Source of the DNA: an uncultured Candidatus Saccharibacteria bacterium | Lineage (GTDB): Bacteria; Patescibacteriota; Saccharimonadia; Saccharimonadales; Saccharimonadaceae | DNA length: 64,000 bases | Assembly (NCBI GenBank): GCA_945873065.1 | Contig: CAMCBN010000001.1 | Location: forward strand, 212,534-276,533 | Direction of reading: 5' to 3' | In this document: in pieces, positions 44,631-53,436 of the stretch | Layout of the letters: each line of letters begins with the position of its first letter | How positions within the stretch are numbered: the stretch's first letter is position 1 | The notes under the pieces: generated by a model | What the model was told of the DNA's origin: nothing | The model's database searches: none | What the model saw: the letters and a program-made list of their open reading frames with translations, nothing else | Program-made: the position numbers and the translations under genes

Positions 44631-45368
44631 ATGGCGGTTGATTCTCAAAGTTATTATCAAAGTACGATAGAGCTTTTTCAGGATTCGTCATGGCGAAATG
44701 TGGCGGAGCGTCTTCTTGATACATACCCACACTATCCGTACCATAAAATAGAACATGGCCTTGACGTAATGAGGTCTGTTGTGTGGCTGATGGAACAGAT
44801 GTCTAAACGGGAGGAGGTAGTAGATCATCAGCAGACAATGATTTTAGCTGCTGCTGCACATGATGCAGGTTTCACACACAATACAACAACAGTTCTTCAG
44901 CACCCTCAAGGCAAAGAGGGTGTATCTATACAGTTATTCCGTACTATATGTCAACAGAGCAACGTTATTATACCAATGACAGAGCAGTCTATTATATCAA
45001 AAGCAATTCTTGGCACAATAGTTCGGCCAGGCGAAGAACAGCGTGACACTATATGGGCGTGGTTGTTGCATGTTGCTGATATCTCGACGCTGTGGTGTGA
45101 ACCGGAGGCATTTATGAATTATACAGCGCGTTGCTGGGTTGAAGAGTTTAGCGAGTTGCCGTGGAAACAGTTCGTTGAGCGAGATATTCGATTTATGGGG
45201 CGTTGCTGTGATGAGGTATATAGGGGAAGTAGTGAGTTCGGTATAGCATCAGAACTCACTGATCGACTAGTGCAACAAATATTACGAAATCAAGATCAAC
45301 TTCGAGCAACCGCACAGGTATCGGCGCCAGAAACGTATGCTGATTGGCCGTATCGGTGGTTTTGGTAG
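44631..45368 (+). CDS. HD-superfamily phosphohydrolase, phosphodiesterase-like, copy 1
   Basis: 245 residues, no membrane helix. Metal motifs in order: PYHKIEHGLDVMRSVVWLM, AAAAHDAGFTHN, and LLHVADISTLW. The Y-H-x3-H-x2-DV block, HD pair and late AD motif have the same order as in class I cyclic nucleotide phosphodiesterases and related HD proteins. The block ILGTIVRPGEEQR is shared almost exactly with the next gene, so the two are tandem paralogues. No clear leaderless box; a GAAGGT lies near the ATG. Substrate unknown. Confidence 0.75.
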   Translation: MAVDSQSYYQSTIELFQDSSWRNVAERLLDTYPHYPYHKIEHGLDVMRSVVWLMEQMSKREEVVDHQQTMILAAAAHDAGFTHNTTTVLQHPQGKEGVSIQLFRTICQQSNVIIPMTEQSIISKAILGTIVRPGEEQRDTIWAWLLHVADISTLWCEPEAFMNYTARCWVEEFSELPWKQFVERDIRFMGRCCDEVYRGSSEFGIASELTDRLVQQILRNQDQLRATAQVSAPETYADWPYRWFW

Positions 45369-45442
45369 GGGTCGATCCTCTAAGAGTTCTCCAATCTGGA
45401 AAACTTGACAAAAGATAGCTGGTGAATATATAGTTTTATCTT

Positions 45443-46468
45443 ATGTTTGATAAAAATAAAAGTGTCCGACAATCCCAGAGTGGTTTGTATCACAGTATAG
45501 AAAAGGTACAAGAGCAGATTATCCCAAATTGTCCTGATTTATATACGCCAGCGTACTTTGCGCAGCCAGAGAGTAGTGTGTTACGACAATATTTTAATGC
45601 CGATGTCTGGCATCATGATGCTTTTGTGAGGTATCAAGAAGCGGTTTGGAAATTATTTGATGAAGATGAGACAGTACATATGTCAGACACGTACAAAGAG
45701 ATGGTCGGCATCGCTCTTGCGTCGTATCCTGACTATCCATATCACCAAAAGGCGCATTCTATCGATGTGATGTATAATACCGTTACTTTGCTTGATTATT
45801 TACGGAAATCAGGCAATGAAGTAACCACTGACCAACGTCATGCGCTTCTATTGGGAGCAGCGTTTCACGATGCTAAATTTACATATGATGATAGACCAGA
45901 CATCGCCTGGAAGCGAACCTTGAATGGCAAGGAGGGTGTAGCAATACAATTCTTTGATGAAACGGTAGATAAACAACCAATAGATAAGATATCGACTGAG
46001 ATGATAGAAATCGTCCATCAGGCTATTCTTGGTACTATTATTCGTCCTGGTGAGATACAGCGCAACAACCAGTGGGGAAGACTACTACACCATGCTGATC
46101 TTGGCTATTTATGGGGCGATACTGGATCTTTCGTAAACTATGCCATGCGATTTCGGGTAGAAGAATGCGGCCAGATGTCGTGGGGGGAGTTTCAGTTGCT
46201 CGAGCAGAATTTTTTGACCGGGTACAAACAAATACTCGCTGATGACCTTGCGGCATGTGGCTTAATGAGCCAGATTACCAACCACTTGGTTGCACGAGTA
46301 CAAGACAACCTCGATGTCATAGTTGGATTAGCACAAGAACCAGACTTTGCTACTTTCCAACGGTGGCCGAGTTTGCGAGCTGAAACTCAGACTACGGTCG
46401 GCGAGCTAGATAGTCATGTGAAGCTCGGTGTCTCTGCTGTAGATGGTACTATTGGTTGCCCAGTATAA
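45443..46468 (+). CDS. HD-superfamily phosphohydrolase, phosphodiesterase-like, copy 2
   Basis: 341 residues, about 95 longer at the ends than copy 1. Core motifs: PYHQKAHSIDVMYNTV, LGAAFHDAKFTYDD, AILGTIIRPGEIQR and LLHHADLGYLWGD. The metal-binding His/Asp set is retained. Starts 74 bp after copy 1; an AT-rich spacer separates them. Copy 2 has an extra 65-residue N-terminus (CPDLYTPAYFAQPESSVLRQ) and a C-terminal extension without recognised motif. Confidence 0.75.
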   Translation: MFDKNKSVRQSQSGLYHSIEKVQEQIIPNCPDLYTPAYFAQPESSVLRQYFNADVWHHDAFVRYQEAVWKLFDEDETVHMSDTYKEMVGIALASYPDYPYHQKAHSIDVMYNTVTLLDYLRKSGNEVTTDQRHALLLGAAFHDAKFTYDDRPDIAWKRTLNGKEGVAIQFFDETVDKQPIDKISTEMIEIVHQAILGTIIRPGEIQRNNQWGRLLHHADLGYLWGDTGSFVNYAMRFRVEECGQMSWGEFQLLEQNFLTGYKQILADDLAACGLMSQITNHLVARVQDNLDVIVGLAQEPDFATFQRWPSLRAETQTTVGELDSHVKLGVSAVDGTIGCPV

Positions 46469-46508
46469 TAATCTTACAGTCATAATAAAGATCATTGTTT
46501 CAAGATGA

Positions 46509-46514
46509 TATAAT
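46509..46514 (+). promoter_or_regulatory. -10 box for ruvB
   Basis: TATAAT, 8-base gap (AGGCGTGT), ATG at 46523. Confidence 0.62.
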
Positions 46515-46522
46515 AGGCGTGT

Positions 46523-47533
46523 ATGGCAATTGAACGAATCGTTGACACGAGTGCACACGATAATGACGTAGTGGAGCAGCAAATTGAAGTTAGTCTGCGC
46601 CCGCAAACTTTTACAGAATATGTTGGCCAGGATCGTTTGAAGCGTAATCTTGAACTGGCTATCGAAGCAGCCAAAAAGCGTGGTGAATCATTGGACCATA
46701 TTTTACTATACGGGCCACCAGGCTTAGGTAAAACCACGATGGCAACGGTTATCGCTAATGAAATGGGTACGAATATTCGTGTTACCTCCGGTCCGGCGAT
46801 TGAAAAAGCGGGTGACCTCGCCTCTATCTTAACTAATTTGGCAGATGGCGATATTTTGTTTATCGACGAAATTCATCGCTTGGGCCGGGCGGTGGAAGAA
46901 GTGCTCTATTCGGCGATGGAGGATTACAAGCTCGATATCGTCATCGGCAAGGGGCCGGCGGCGCGCAGCGTGCGGCTGGACTTACCGCGTTTTACCGTTA
47001 TCGGCGCCACCACACGGACGGGTAGTTTGGCAGCACCGCTACGTGATCGGTTTGGACATATTTACCGGTTGGAATTTTACACGCCAGACAACATCGCGCG
47101 AATCGTGACACGTAGCGCGCGGATCTTACAGTCGCAGATCGACCGGCCGGCAGCAGATCTACTAAGTACGCGGGCGAGACTAACGCCGCGCATTGCCAAT
47201 CGCCTATTGCGCCGAGTGCGCGACTATGCAGATGTCAATGGCGACGGTATAATCGATGTGAAAACCGCAACGAATGCGTTGGAACTCTTAGAAGTTGATG
47301 AGTTGGGTCTTGATCCAGCGGACAGGCAATTGCTTGGCGCTATGCTGGAAAATTACGGTGATAATCCAGTTGGACTGACAACCATCGCGGCACTCACCGG
47401 CGACGAGACCAGTACTATAGAGGACTTTTACGAGCCATATCTACTACAAATCGGCTTCATAGAGCGTACGCCGCGTGGCCGCAGAGTGACTCATAAGGCA
47501 CGTCGTCATCTTCATAAAGAAAACAATGGTTAA
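46523..47533 (+). CDS. ruvB: Holliday junction branch migration ATPase RuvB
   Basis: 336 residues: [19 protein letters not shown], Walker A (GPPGLGKTT), Walker B (LFIDEIHRL), the sensor [18 protein letters not shown], and the C-terminal winged helix ([13 protein letters not shown]). Hexameric motor for branch migration with RuvA. GC content rises in the ATPase core, as usual for a conserved gene. It has its own promoter after the two HD genes. Confidence 0.97.
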   Translation: MAIERIVDTSAHDNDVVEQQIEVSLRPQTFTEYVGQDRLKRNLELAIEAAKKRGESLDHILLYGPPGLGKTTMATVIANEMGTNIRVTSGPAIEKAGDLASILTNLADGDILFIDEIHRLGRAVEEVLYSAMEDYKLDIVIGKGPAARSVRLDLPRFTVIGATTRTGSLAAPLRDRFGHIYRLEFYTPDNIARIVTRSARILQSQIDRPAADLLSTRARLTPRIANRLLRRVRDYADVNGDGIIDVKTATNALELLEVDELGLDPADRQLLGAMLENYGDNPVGLTTIAALTGDETSTIEDFYEPYLLQIGFIERTPRGRRVTHKARRHLHKENNG

Positions 47534-47592
47534 TGCTATTTGTTTTGGTTTGTGTCACGTGATATAGTAAAGGTTATAAAGAGGAGGTCACG

Positions 47593-48408
47593 TTGAATAG
47601 TTCTGACGACGATTTTTTTGGCCAAAATAAGCCGGTTGCCTACGATGCAGATGGCAACCCGTTATATGCTGAGCCACCGAAAGCTCCTCGATCTAGTAGT
47701 GAGACATTGAATTTTAACGGTAGTAAAGAGCCACCGCGATATGTTCACCTGACACGTGCGGTCGAGCCAGAGGCGCCGAAAATCTCCCCGACAATCAAAC
47801 GTCGCCATGACGAGTCAGTAGCAGCGTTTCCTGGTCTCAATATTAGCGAAAACGAATATATTATCAGCGTGGTGCGCCGTCATCCCATAGGAATGTTACC
47901 AGCCATTCTTGTCTCTTGTCTGATGATTAGCTTGGCGTTGATAGCGTTATTTAATTTTGATTATTTGATGGAATTGTTACAGTTGCCAGAAACTGCTCAT
48001 ACTTCGTTTTTGATGCTGTGTATTGCATTGATGGTCGCTTCTGGTGTTGGCGGATACGTATCTATTTGGGTTTATACACACAACATGTTTTTTTTAACGA
48101 ATGAAAGTGTCATCCAGGAAATACAGAACAGTATCTTTTCGCGTACCGAGCAGACAGTTAGTTTGCTTAATATTGAGGATGCTAGTTTCAACCAGCGAGG
48201 CATTATGCAAACGCTATTCAACTATGGTTCTATTCGTTTGAGCACAGAAGGCGATGAAACCACCTATCGTTTTTCGTATGTTGCGAATCCGAAACGAGAG
48301 ATTGCTGTCCTCAATAATGCTGTCGAAGCATTTAAAAATGGTCGTCCTGTTCATGACGAAGAAGATGATCGGCGACAAAAAGCCTCAGATCCTGGTGGGT
48401 GGTATTAA
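47593..48408 (+). CDS. PH-domain membrane protein (bPH_2 type)
   Basis: 271 residues: a disordered, charged N-terminal region of about 95 residues, two membrane helices (GMLPAILVSCLMISLALIAL and SFLMLCIALMVASGVGGYVS), then a bacterial PH domain (NMFFLTNESVIQEIQNSIFS, TVSLLNIEDASFNQRGI, LFNYGSIRLSTEGDE). Starts with TTG at 47593 behind a very strong AGAGGAGGT ribosome site, so the TTG is credible. Function unknown; PH-domain proteins of this kind act in membrane organisation. Confidence 0.8.
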   Translation: MNSSDDDFFGQNKPVAYDADGNPLYAEPPKAPRSSSETLNFNGSKEPPRYVHLTRAVEPEAPKISPTIKRRHDESVAAFPGLNISENEYIISVVRRHPIGMLPAILVSCLMISLALIALFNFDYLMELLQLPETAHTSFLMLCIALMVASGVGGYVSIWVYTHNMFFLTNESVIQEIQNSIFSRTEQTVSLLNIEDASFNQRGIMQTLFNYGSIRLSTEGDETTYRFSYVANPKREIAVLNNAVEAFKNGRPVHDEEDDRRQKASDPGGWY

Positions 48409-48409
48409 G

Positions 48410-48438
48410 TAATACAACGATTGCGGTCAGTTGTATTA
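48410..48438. terminator. Weak hairpin between convergent genes
   Basis: TAATACAAC / GTTGTATTA, 9-bp perfect stem, no T-tract. Lies just after the PH-domain gene and before the end of the convergent pilin-like gene. Confidence 0.3.
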
Positions 48439-48450
48439 ACTCAAAAACCG

Positions 48451-48846
48451 TTACTTATTGCGGTTCGTTTTGATGTAGTCACTTTCGCGTTCCATGGTGG
48501 CAGAAAGCTTGTATCCTTTGCAGTGGTTGTCTGTAGAGCAGTTTATGCCAGTATAGTGATATGATGACTTAGAATCACCGAGCTTATTACCCCTTGGATC
48601 GGTGAATAAGGCTGGATCGACCGACCGCAGGGTTTTGCTATTGATCGTATTTGGGTAGTAATTGTTTTTTTCGTAAAATACTTCTTCGAGACTATAGTAC
48701 ATAGCATTTATAGCTGTTTTGCGCTGAGCGTCTCGTTTGGTAGCTTCTACAGCAATCTTTTCGCTAAAAAACAACCAACTTCCAATACCTAAGAGTACTA
48801 TAACAATAACTAACTCTACGACAGTGAATCCCTTGCTCATCTTCAT
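48451..48846 (-). CDS. Type IV pilin-like protein (prepilin N-terminus)
   Basis: 131 residues. MKMSKGFTVVELVIVIVLLG is a class III prepilin signal: basic leader, cleavage after Gly, Phe+1 and Glu+5 and a hydrophobic helix. The globular part has two Cys near the C-terminus (GINCSTDNHCKGYK) that could form the D-loop disulfide. Likely a minor or major pilin for the pil machinery encoded at 51963-57551. TATAAT ends 6 bases before the ATG. Confidence 0.82.
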   Translation of the reverse strand: MKMSKGFTVVELVIVIVLLGIGSWLFFSEKIAVEATKRDAQRKTAINAMYYSLEEVFYEKNNYYPNTINSKTLRSVDPALFTDPRGNKLGDSKSSYHYTGINCSTDNHCKGYKLSATMERESDYIKTNRNK

Positions 48847-48852
48847 GTTTTC

Positions 48853-48858
48853 ATTATA
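48853..48858 (-). promoter_or_regulatory. -10 box for the pilin-like gene
   Basis: TATAAT, 6-base gap (GAAAAC), ATG at 48846. Confidence 0.6.
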
Positions 48859-48909
48859 GCAAAAGTTGAATAATATCGGCTAGGTGGCGCTTTCTAAGAT
48901 ATGGTCTGA

Positions 48910-48915
48910 TATAAT
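48910..48915 (+). promoter_or_regulatory. -10 box for recA
   Basis: TATAAT; transcription about 7 bases downstream leaves a 13-base leader consisting almost only of AAGGAG plus spacer before ATG at 48935. Confidence 0.55.
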
Positions 48916-48934
48916 GAAAATGAAGGAGAGGGAT

Positions 48935-49954
48935 ATGGTAAAGAAATCTGACAACACACCAACCGCTGATGACAGTAAACTAAAAGCTCTAGGCTTAGCG
49001 ATGGATCAAATCACCAAGCAGTTTGGCGATGGCTCGATCATGAAGCTTGGCGAATTTCATCAGGCGGATGTTGAAGTGATTCCGTCGGGCTCGCTAAGCT
49101 TGGATTTGGCATTGGGCGGTGGTTATCCAAAGGGACGCATCATCGAAATTTATGGACCAGAATCGAGTGGTAAGACTACGCTAACCTTGCATGCGATCGC
49201 TGAAGTTCAAAAACAAGGTGGTACGGCAGCGTTCGTTGATGCTGAGCACGCGCTTGACCCAAGTTATGCCAAAAAGTTGGGCGTGGATACGGCGAATTTG
49301 CTGGTGTCGCAGCCAGATAACGGCGAGCAAGCGTTAGAGATTACTGAGACGCTGGTGCGCTCGAATGCAGTGGATTTGATCGTGGTTGACTCGGTAGCAG
49401 CGCTGACGCCGCAGGCAGAAATTGACGGCGACATGGGCGATTCGCACATGGGGCTGCAGGCGCGGTTGATGAGCCAGGCGCTGCGTAAATTGACGGGAAT
49501 TATCAATAAGTCGAAGGCCACGGTGATTTTCATCAACCAGATTCGCATGAAAATCGGCGTGATGTTTGGTAATCCTGAAACCACGACTGGCGGTAATGCG
49601 CTGAAGTTCTATGCCTCGCAGCGGGTGGATATTCGCCGGATTGGGCAAATCAAGATTGGCGATGACATTCGCGGCAACCGCACGAAAGTTAAGGTAGTGA
49701 AGAATAAGATCGCGCCGCCGTTCCGCACCGCTGAATTTGACATCATGTATAACGAGGGTATTTCTAAGACTGGTGATATTCTAGACCTAGCGGCTGCCCA
49801 TGGCGTGGTAGAAAAGTCGGGTGCATTTTATAAATATAATGGTGAAACTATCGGTCAAGGCCGTGACAAGACCAAGGAATTCTTGAAAGAAAATCCAAAA
49901 GTGTTGGCGGAAATCGACAAAAAAGTGCGCGAGAAGGTAAAAGAGGAAGAATAA
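48935..49954 (+). CDS. recA: Recombinase RecA
   Basis: 339 residues. [20 protein letters not shown] start, Walker [45 protein letters not shown] and the L2-loop region [20 protein letters not shown]. Forms the filament for strand exchange. Start at 48935 chosen by AAGGAG 6 bases before; ATGs further upstream sit at or before the transcription start. No canonical LexA box was seen upstream. Confidence 0.98.
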   Translation: MVKKSDNTPTADDSKLKALGLAMDQITKQFGDGSIMKLGEFHQADVEVIPSGSLSLDLALGGGYPKGRIIEIYGPESSGKTTLTLHAIAEVQKQGGTAAFVDAEHALDPSYAKKLGVDTANLLVSQPDNGEQALEITETLVRSNAVDLIVVDSVAALTPQAEIDGDMGDSHMGLQARLMSQALRKLTGIINKSKATVIFINQIRMKIGVMFGNPETTTGGNALKFYASQRVDIRRIGQIKIGDDIRGNRTKVKVVKNKIAPPFRTAEFDIMYNEGISKTGDILDLAAAHGVVEKSGAFYKYNGETIGQGRDKTKEFLKENPKVLAEIDKKVREKVKEEE

Positions 49955-50003
49955 ACTAACACAGAGTTTTCTATTACAATATACTACGGCGCGGACATGA
50001 AAA

Positions 50004-50062
50004 AGCCCGCCCCCGATGAGCGATGCGCCAGTCGCTCTTAATGAGCGAGGGCGGGCTCTTTC
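50004..50062. terminator. Strong bidirectional terminator between recA and the lipoprotein gene
   Basis: AGCCCGCCC (50004-50012) pairs with GGGCGGGCT (50049-50057), with A-run before and T-run after, so it works in both directions. The loop holds TCGCTC (50032-50037), which can pair with either of two GAGCGA copies (50018-50023, 50043-50048). Confidence 0.8.
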
Positions 50063-50074
50063 GGTGGCGGGATA

Positions 50075-50482
50075 TTATCCCGCTGATGTCTTGAGGTCAA
50101 CATCAGGGATAATCGCCTCAGGCTTGAATACCACTTTGTAGTGGTACGGATCGGCCTCAGCAGGCTCAAGCTGTTCGACAAAGTATGTCACATTGTCGGA
50201 CAAGCCCAAGAAGTGCTTCTTGTAGGTGTCGTCACCTACCTTACAAGTCACCTCCAGCTGGGTCTCTTGGTCGGTGATCGAGCAGTATCCTTCGATCGTT
50301 AGTAGGTAGGTGTCGGTGATTCCGTTAAAGAACACTACCCTCCTGTTAACCTCGAAGTTATCTGCTTTTTTCGACAGATTGTCACCAACCACTTTCGAAT
50401 CATCTGCCCCGCATGCTGTCACCGGGACGATGAACAGCATTGCTGCGACGACGGCAAGGGCCTTCTTGAAGGCGACTTTCAT
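50075..50482 (-). CDS. Lipoprotein resembling actinobacteriophage beta-sandwich lipoproteins
   Basis: 135 residues. Lipobox signal: AVVAAMLFIVPVTACGADD with Cys24 as the lipidated residue. The mature part (VVFFNGITDTYLLTIEGYCS, VGDDTYKKHFLGLSDNVTYF, HYKVVFKPEAIIPDVD) resembles lipoproteins carried as accessory genes by phages of Actinobacteria, as I remember that family. TAGGAGG lies 5 bases before the ATG, a stronger ribosome site than local genes use. GC is about 52% in 180 bases counted. Flanked by its own terminator and with no partner genes, like a phage moron. A role in blocking superinfection is only a guess. Confidence 0.65.
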   Translation of the reverse strand: MKVAFKKALAVVAAMLFIVPVTACGADDSKVVGDNLSKKADNFEVNRRVVFFNGITDTYLLTIEGYCSITDQETQLEVTCKVGDDTYKKHFLGLSDNVTYFVEQLEPAEADPYHYKVVFKPEAIIPDVDLKTSAG

Positions 50483-50593
50483 GATTCCTCCTAGAGAATC
50501 AGACCCTTATCGCAGACTTTGCGATGAAAGGTTGATATATATCACTTATTTGATAAAAAATCAATCCCCAAGCTGACTTAATCACAAAAATGC

Positions 50594-50599
50594 TACAAT
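50594..50599 (+). promoter_or_regulatory. -10 box for recX
   Basis: TACAAT, 7-base gap (AATACCC), ATG at 50607. Confidence 0.6.
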
Positions 50600-50606
50600 A
50601 ATACCC

Positions 50607-51302
50607 ATGGATAATCTGCCAGCCAAGACTCACACCATCACTGCACTTATGGCGCAGGTGCACAATCCCGATCGGGTGAATGTGTCGGTTGATGGCAAGT
50701 ATAAGTTTAGTCTGGATATCGCTCAGGTGGCGGATCTCGGTGTAAAAGTCGGGCGCGAAGTGACAGCAGCAGAACTGGCCGATCTAGAAGTTGAAAGTCA
50801 ATTTGGCAAGCTGTACGCGCGGGCGCTAGAATACTGCTTGAGCCGACCGCATTCGGTGCGCGAGGTAGCGGATTACCTGCGGCGCAAGACGCTGTCTCGC
50901 CGTTACAAATCACGCCGTACCGGGGAAATCAAAGAAGTGCCGGGCGTTAGTGCTAGTGTGGCAGAGAGGGTGCTCACGCGGCTGCGAGACAAGGGCTATG
51001 TGGATGACGAACAATTTGCTCGCTGGTGGGTAGAAAATCGCAATATCAATAAGGGTGTATCGCGCCGTAAACTGTCCAACGAGCTGACAGCCAAAGGCGT
51101 GAGCCGCGATATAATCGAACATACATTAGCAGAATCCGAGCGAAACGACATCTCAGAACTTGTAAAAATAGTTGCTAAAAAACGTCAACGTTACCCCGAT
51201 GAGAAAAAACTCATTGCTTATCTGGCGCGGCAGGGGTTTTCGTATGACGATATCAAACAGGCACTGGACGAATTTATAACAGCAAAAGACGCGCCAGCTT
51301 AA
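50607..51302 (+). CDS. recX: Regulatory protein RecX
   Basis: 231 residues with three-helix repeats: ALEYCLSRPHSVREVADYLR, RLRDKGYVDDEQFARWWVEN, SRRKLSNELTAKGVSRDIIE and a last repeat KLIAYLARQGFSYDDIKQAL. RecX caps or disassembles RecA filaments. It would normally follow recA directly; here the lipoprotein gene stands between them in the opposite direction and recX has its own leaderless promoter. Confidence 0.92.
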   Translation: MDNLPAKTHTITALMAQVHNPDRVNVSVDGKYKFSLDIAQVADLGVKVGREVTAAELADLEVESQFGKLYARALEYCLSRPHSVREVADYLRRKTLSRRYKSRRTGEIKEVPGVSASVAERVLTRLRDKGYVDDEQFARWWVENRNINKGVSRRKLSNELTAKGVSRDIIEHTLAESERNDISELVKIVAKKRQRYPDEKKLIAYLARQGFSYDDIKQALDEFITAKDAPA

Positions 51303-51323
51303 TCCCTTGTAGACTGTAGTTTC

Positions 51324-51935
51324 TTATGTGTCTGGCTGTTTATCTAAGTCGGCTGACTCTGGTGCAGCTTGGTTTGGCTTGCGAAAAGGGTTAACGTATT
51401 CGGCATTGGTGGTGGCTGTCTGGAGAGTAGCATGCCGAGACTCTTTTTTTGGCTCTACCTGTGAGTGAACGACGATAGAGTCGTTGTTAATTTCAACGAT
51501 TTGCGAGCGGTGTATGACGAGTTCGGCGTCATTTAGACGATGCATCAGAGGCCTGCGAACGATTAACTGTTGGATGAGAAAAGTCGTTGTTTCTATAGTA
51601 TAGTCTATTACTTTACCGAGCTTATGGCCACGTTTGTCGCGTACTGTGATACCACCTAGAGTAAAATTGAGCTCAGATAATTGTTTGACGCGTATGACAT
51701 CGGTAGGGGTGATAAGCTCGTCGATGGAATCAATGATAAATCCTATATCGCTTAACTCGCGCACATCAGCTAGGCGGACCAACATCGTGTCGTGTGTAAA
51801 TAAACCGTTAACTGTATAGGCAACGATTGATAAATCAGCTGGATCGATAAGGGGCTGAATAGTATCACCAACCTTGTTGCCGGTCTGAAGGCTCATAACA
51901 GAGTGGCCGATAAGGGCCGATCCAAGCAATATCAT
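51324..51935 (-). CDS. PRC-barrel domain protein
   Basis: 203 residues, two PRC-barrel-like halves: SALIGHSVMSLQTGNKVGDT near the start and GGITVRDKRGHKLGKVIDYT after residue 90, each followed by IQQL/IVAYTV-type strands. C-terminal 40 residues are Gln/Pro-rich and disordered. PRC barrels occur in RNA-processing and photosynthetic assembly proteins; role here unknown. It follows the pil genes but has a separate TATACT box 6 bases before its ATG. Confidence 0.75.
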   Translation of the reverse strand: MILLGSALIGHSVMSLQTGNKVGDTIQPLIDPADLSIVAYTVNGLFTHDTMLVRLADVRELSDIGFIIDSIDELITPTDVIRVKQLSELNFTLGGITVRDKRGHKLGKVIDYTIETTTFLIQQLIVRRPLMHRLNDAELVIHRSQIVEINNDSIVVHSQVEPKKESRHATLQTATTNAEYVNPFRKPNQAAPESADLDKQPDT

Positions 51936-51941
51936 ACACCC

Positions 51942-51947
51942 AGTATA
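51942..51947 (-). promoter_or_regulatory. -10 box for the PRC-barrel gene
   Basis: TATACT, 6-base gap (GGGTGT), ATG at 51935. Confidence 0.6.
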
Positions 51948-51962
51948 CTGTGTTTTTTGGCT

Positions 51963-52247
51963 TTACTCAACAAATGGGTTGCGTTGGCTCATCTGCAAAG
52001 AGGCAGCACTCTTGTCTGACTCGTCGGATGTTTTGAGTTGCTGGATTTTATCGATAGTTGATTGGTCGAAGCCTGTTAACCGTGGCGCTTCGGTGACACG
52101 AGTCGATGTCGTGATGACATTGTTTAGTAGAAATGTGATAATGGCGAGCCCACCGAGTGCGAATAAAACAAATAGTACAACATGATATCGGCGCAAAAAA
52201 TGGCTGATAGATCGACCAATTGTAGTAAAAGAAATATCGTTATTCAT
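51963..52247 (-). CDS. Small single-pass membrane protein of the pil operon
   Basis: 94 residues: one helix (VVLFVLFALGGLAIITFLLN) and a short extracytoplasmic tail ending RNPFVE. It takes the place of pilP after pilO and overlaps pilO by 4 bp, but is too short to contain the PilP beta domain and no homology to PilP can be claimed. Confidence 0.65.
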   Translation of the reverse strand: MNNDISFTTIGRSISHFLRRYHVVLFVLFALGGLAIITFLLNNVITTSTRVTEAPRLTGFDQSTIDKIQQLKTSDESDKSAASLQMSQRNPFVE

Positions 52248-52873
52248 GAGCGTAGGTATACCTCGATCGTTAAAGTGTTGCTTGTTATACTGCCAGATGG
52301 CTGGCCTTCGGCTGATGCGCGCGATAACTCAATATTGGCTATGCGCATTTTTGTCAGGCTCTGCTCGATGAGATGCATAAAGGTAAGGATACGTTGGTAT
52401 TCGACTGGGTTCTTCAGTGCAACAGTAGCAGTTGTTGTTTTTAATCCGGCAGTATTAGCCGAAGTGCGTGGTGTAGTGCTGGTCGATGTATTAGAGCTGC
52501 TATTTGCATTTGCAGCAGCATTGTTGTCGGTAAAGGTGATACTAGAGACTGTCAATCCTGCTTTGCTGGCGAATCCGTTGAGATCATTGATGATTTGGTC
52601 TTGGTATTGGTAGCTTTTGCTTTCGGCTGATATCTTCGATGCTCGTTCGACGGCGGTTTTTTGTCGTTTGAGCAATTGTTCAGTTTGAGATAGCTCTTGT
52701 AGTTCCGCTTCGGTAGCGCTTGCCCGTGAGGCGACCGCGCTCGCCTCTTGAGCGTAGGTACTAAGTGAGTTATAGATCAAGAAGAACCCACCTGCGCCAA
52801 CGATCGTTATAAGTACGAGTGAAACGGCAAGAACTATACGAAGTTGTACAGCATTTATGGTGAATTTCTTCAT
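52244..52873 (-). CDS. pilO: Type IV pilus inner-membrane assembly protein PilO-like
   Basis: 209 residues: N-terminal helix (VLAVSLVLITIVGAGGFFLIY), coiled coil (ASATEAELQELSQTEQLL) and a ferredoxin-like domain (INDLNGFASKAGLTVSSITF, VEYQRILTFMHLIEQSLT). Interacts with PilN in the alignment complex. TAATG overlap with the pilN stop. A low-complexity Asn/Ser/Thr insert lies at about 120-140. Confidence 0.75.
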   Translation of the reverse strand: MKKFTINAVQLRIVLAVSLVLITIVGAGGFFLIYNSLSTYAQEASAVASRASATEAELQELSQTEQLLKRQKTAVERASKISAESKSYQYQDQIINDLNGFASKAGLTVSSITFTDNNAAANANSSSNTSTSTTPRTSANTAGLKTTTATVALKNPVEYQRILTFMHLIEQSLTKMRIANIELSRASAEGQPSGSITSNTLTIEVYLRS

Positions 52874-53436
52874 TACTGTTGCCCGATTCCCTTTCTAAAT
52901 GTTACGCTAAATACCGATACATAAGGATAAGTTCCGCCCTTTTCTTGAAGAGTGATCGACTGAAAGCTGACACTCGAAAAGATAGTAGAGTCATTAAGCC
53001 GATTGCGTAGATTGATTGCATCGTTGTAGTTTTTGGCTCGAATGCTAAGTGTTGTTGGCGTCCCAAATGTAGCGGGGTCGATGCTGAGTTGATCGATAAT
53101 GACATTGGCTGGTAGTCGATCAGCGATAATTTTGATAAGTTGAGTGTATGACACCTGTTGATCTAGGATAGTCTTGGCAGTTTTGAGATTTGTACGGAAG
53201 GTTGTAGCTTGTTGTTTGACGTTGGCATATTCAGCGGTTTTTCGAGTGTTGTGGTCGACCGTTTCTTGATTGCTTCGACGCTCGGCAGCAATGAAAAAGT
53301 AGACCGCGCTTATTTCTGCTAGAATAACACCCACTAGAATAAGCAAAAGTACGACATAACGTCTCAACAGGGTATTTGTCCGACTGGCGACAAGTTGTTT
53401 TTTGTAGGTAGGTGGCAAAAGATTTATCATTTCCAA
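52873..53436 (-). CDS. pilN: Type IV pilus assembly protein PilN
   Basis: 187 residues. The cytoplasmic peptide MEMINLLPP is the conserved PilM-binding INLLP motif, followed by one membrane helix and a ferredoxin-like domain (KIIADRLPANVIIDQLSIDP). Overlaps pilM by 10 bp. Confidence 0.85.
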   Translation of the reverse strand: MEMINLLPPTYKKQLVASRTNTLLRRYVVLLLILVGVILAEISAVYFFIAAERRSNQETVDHNTRKTAEYANVKQQATTFRTNLKTAKTILDQQVSYTQLIKIIADRLPANVIIDQLSIDPATFGTPTTLSIRAKNYNDAINLRNRLNDSTIFSSVSFQSITLQEKGGTYPYVSVFSVTFRKGIGQQ

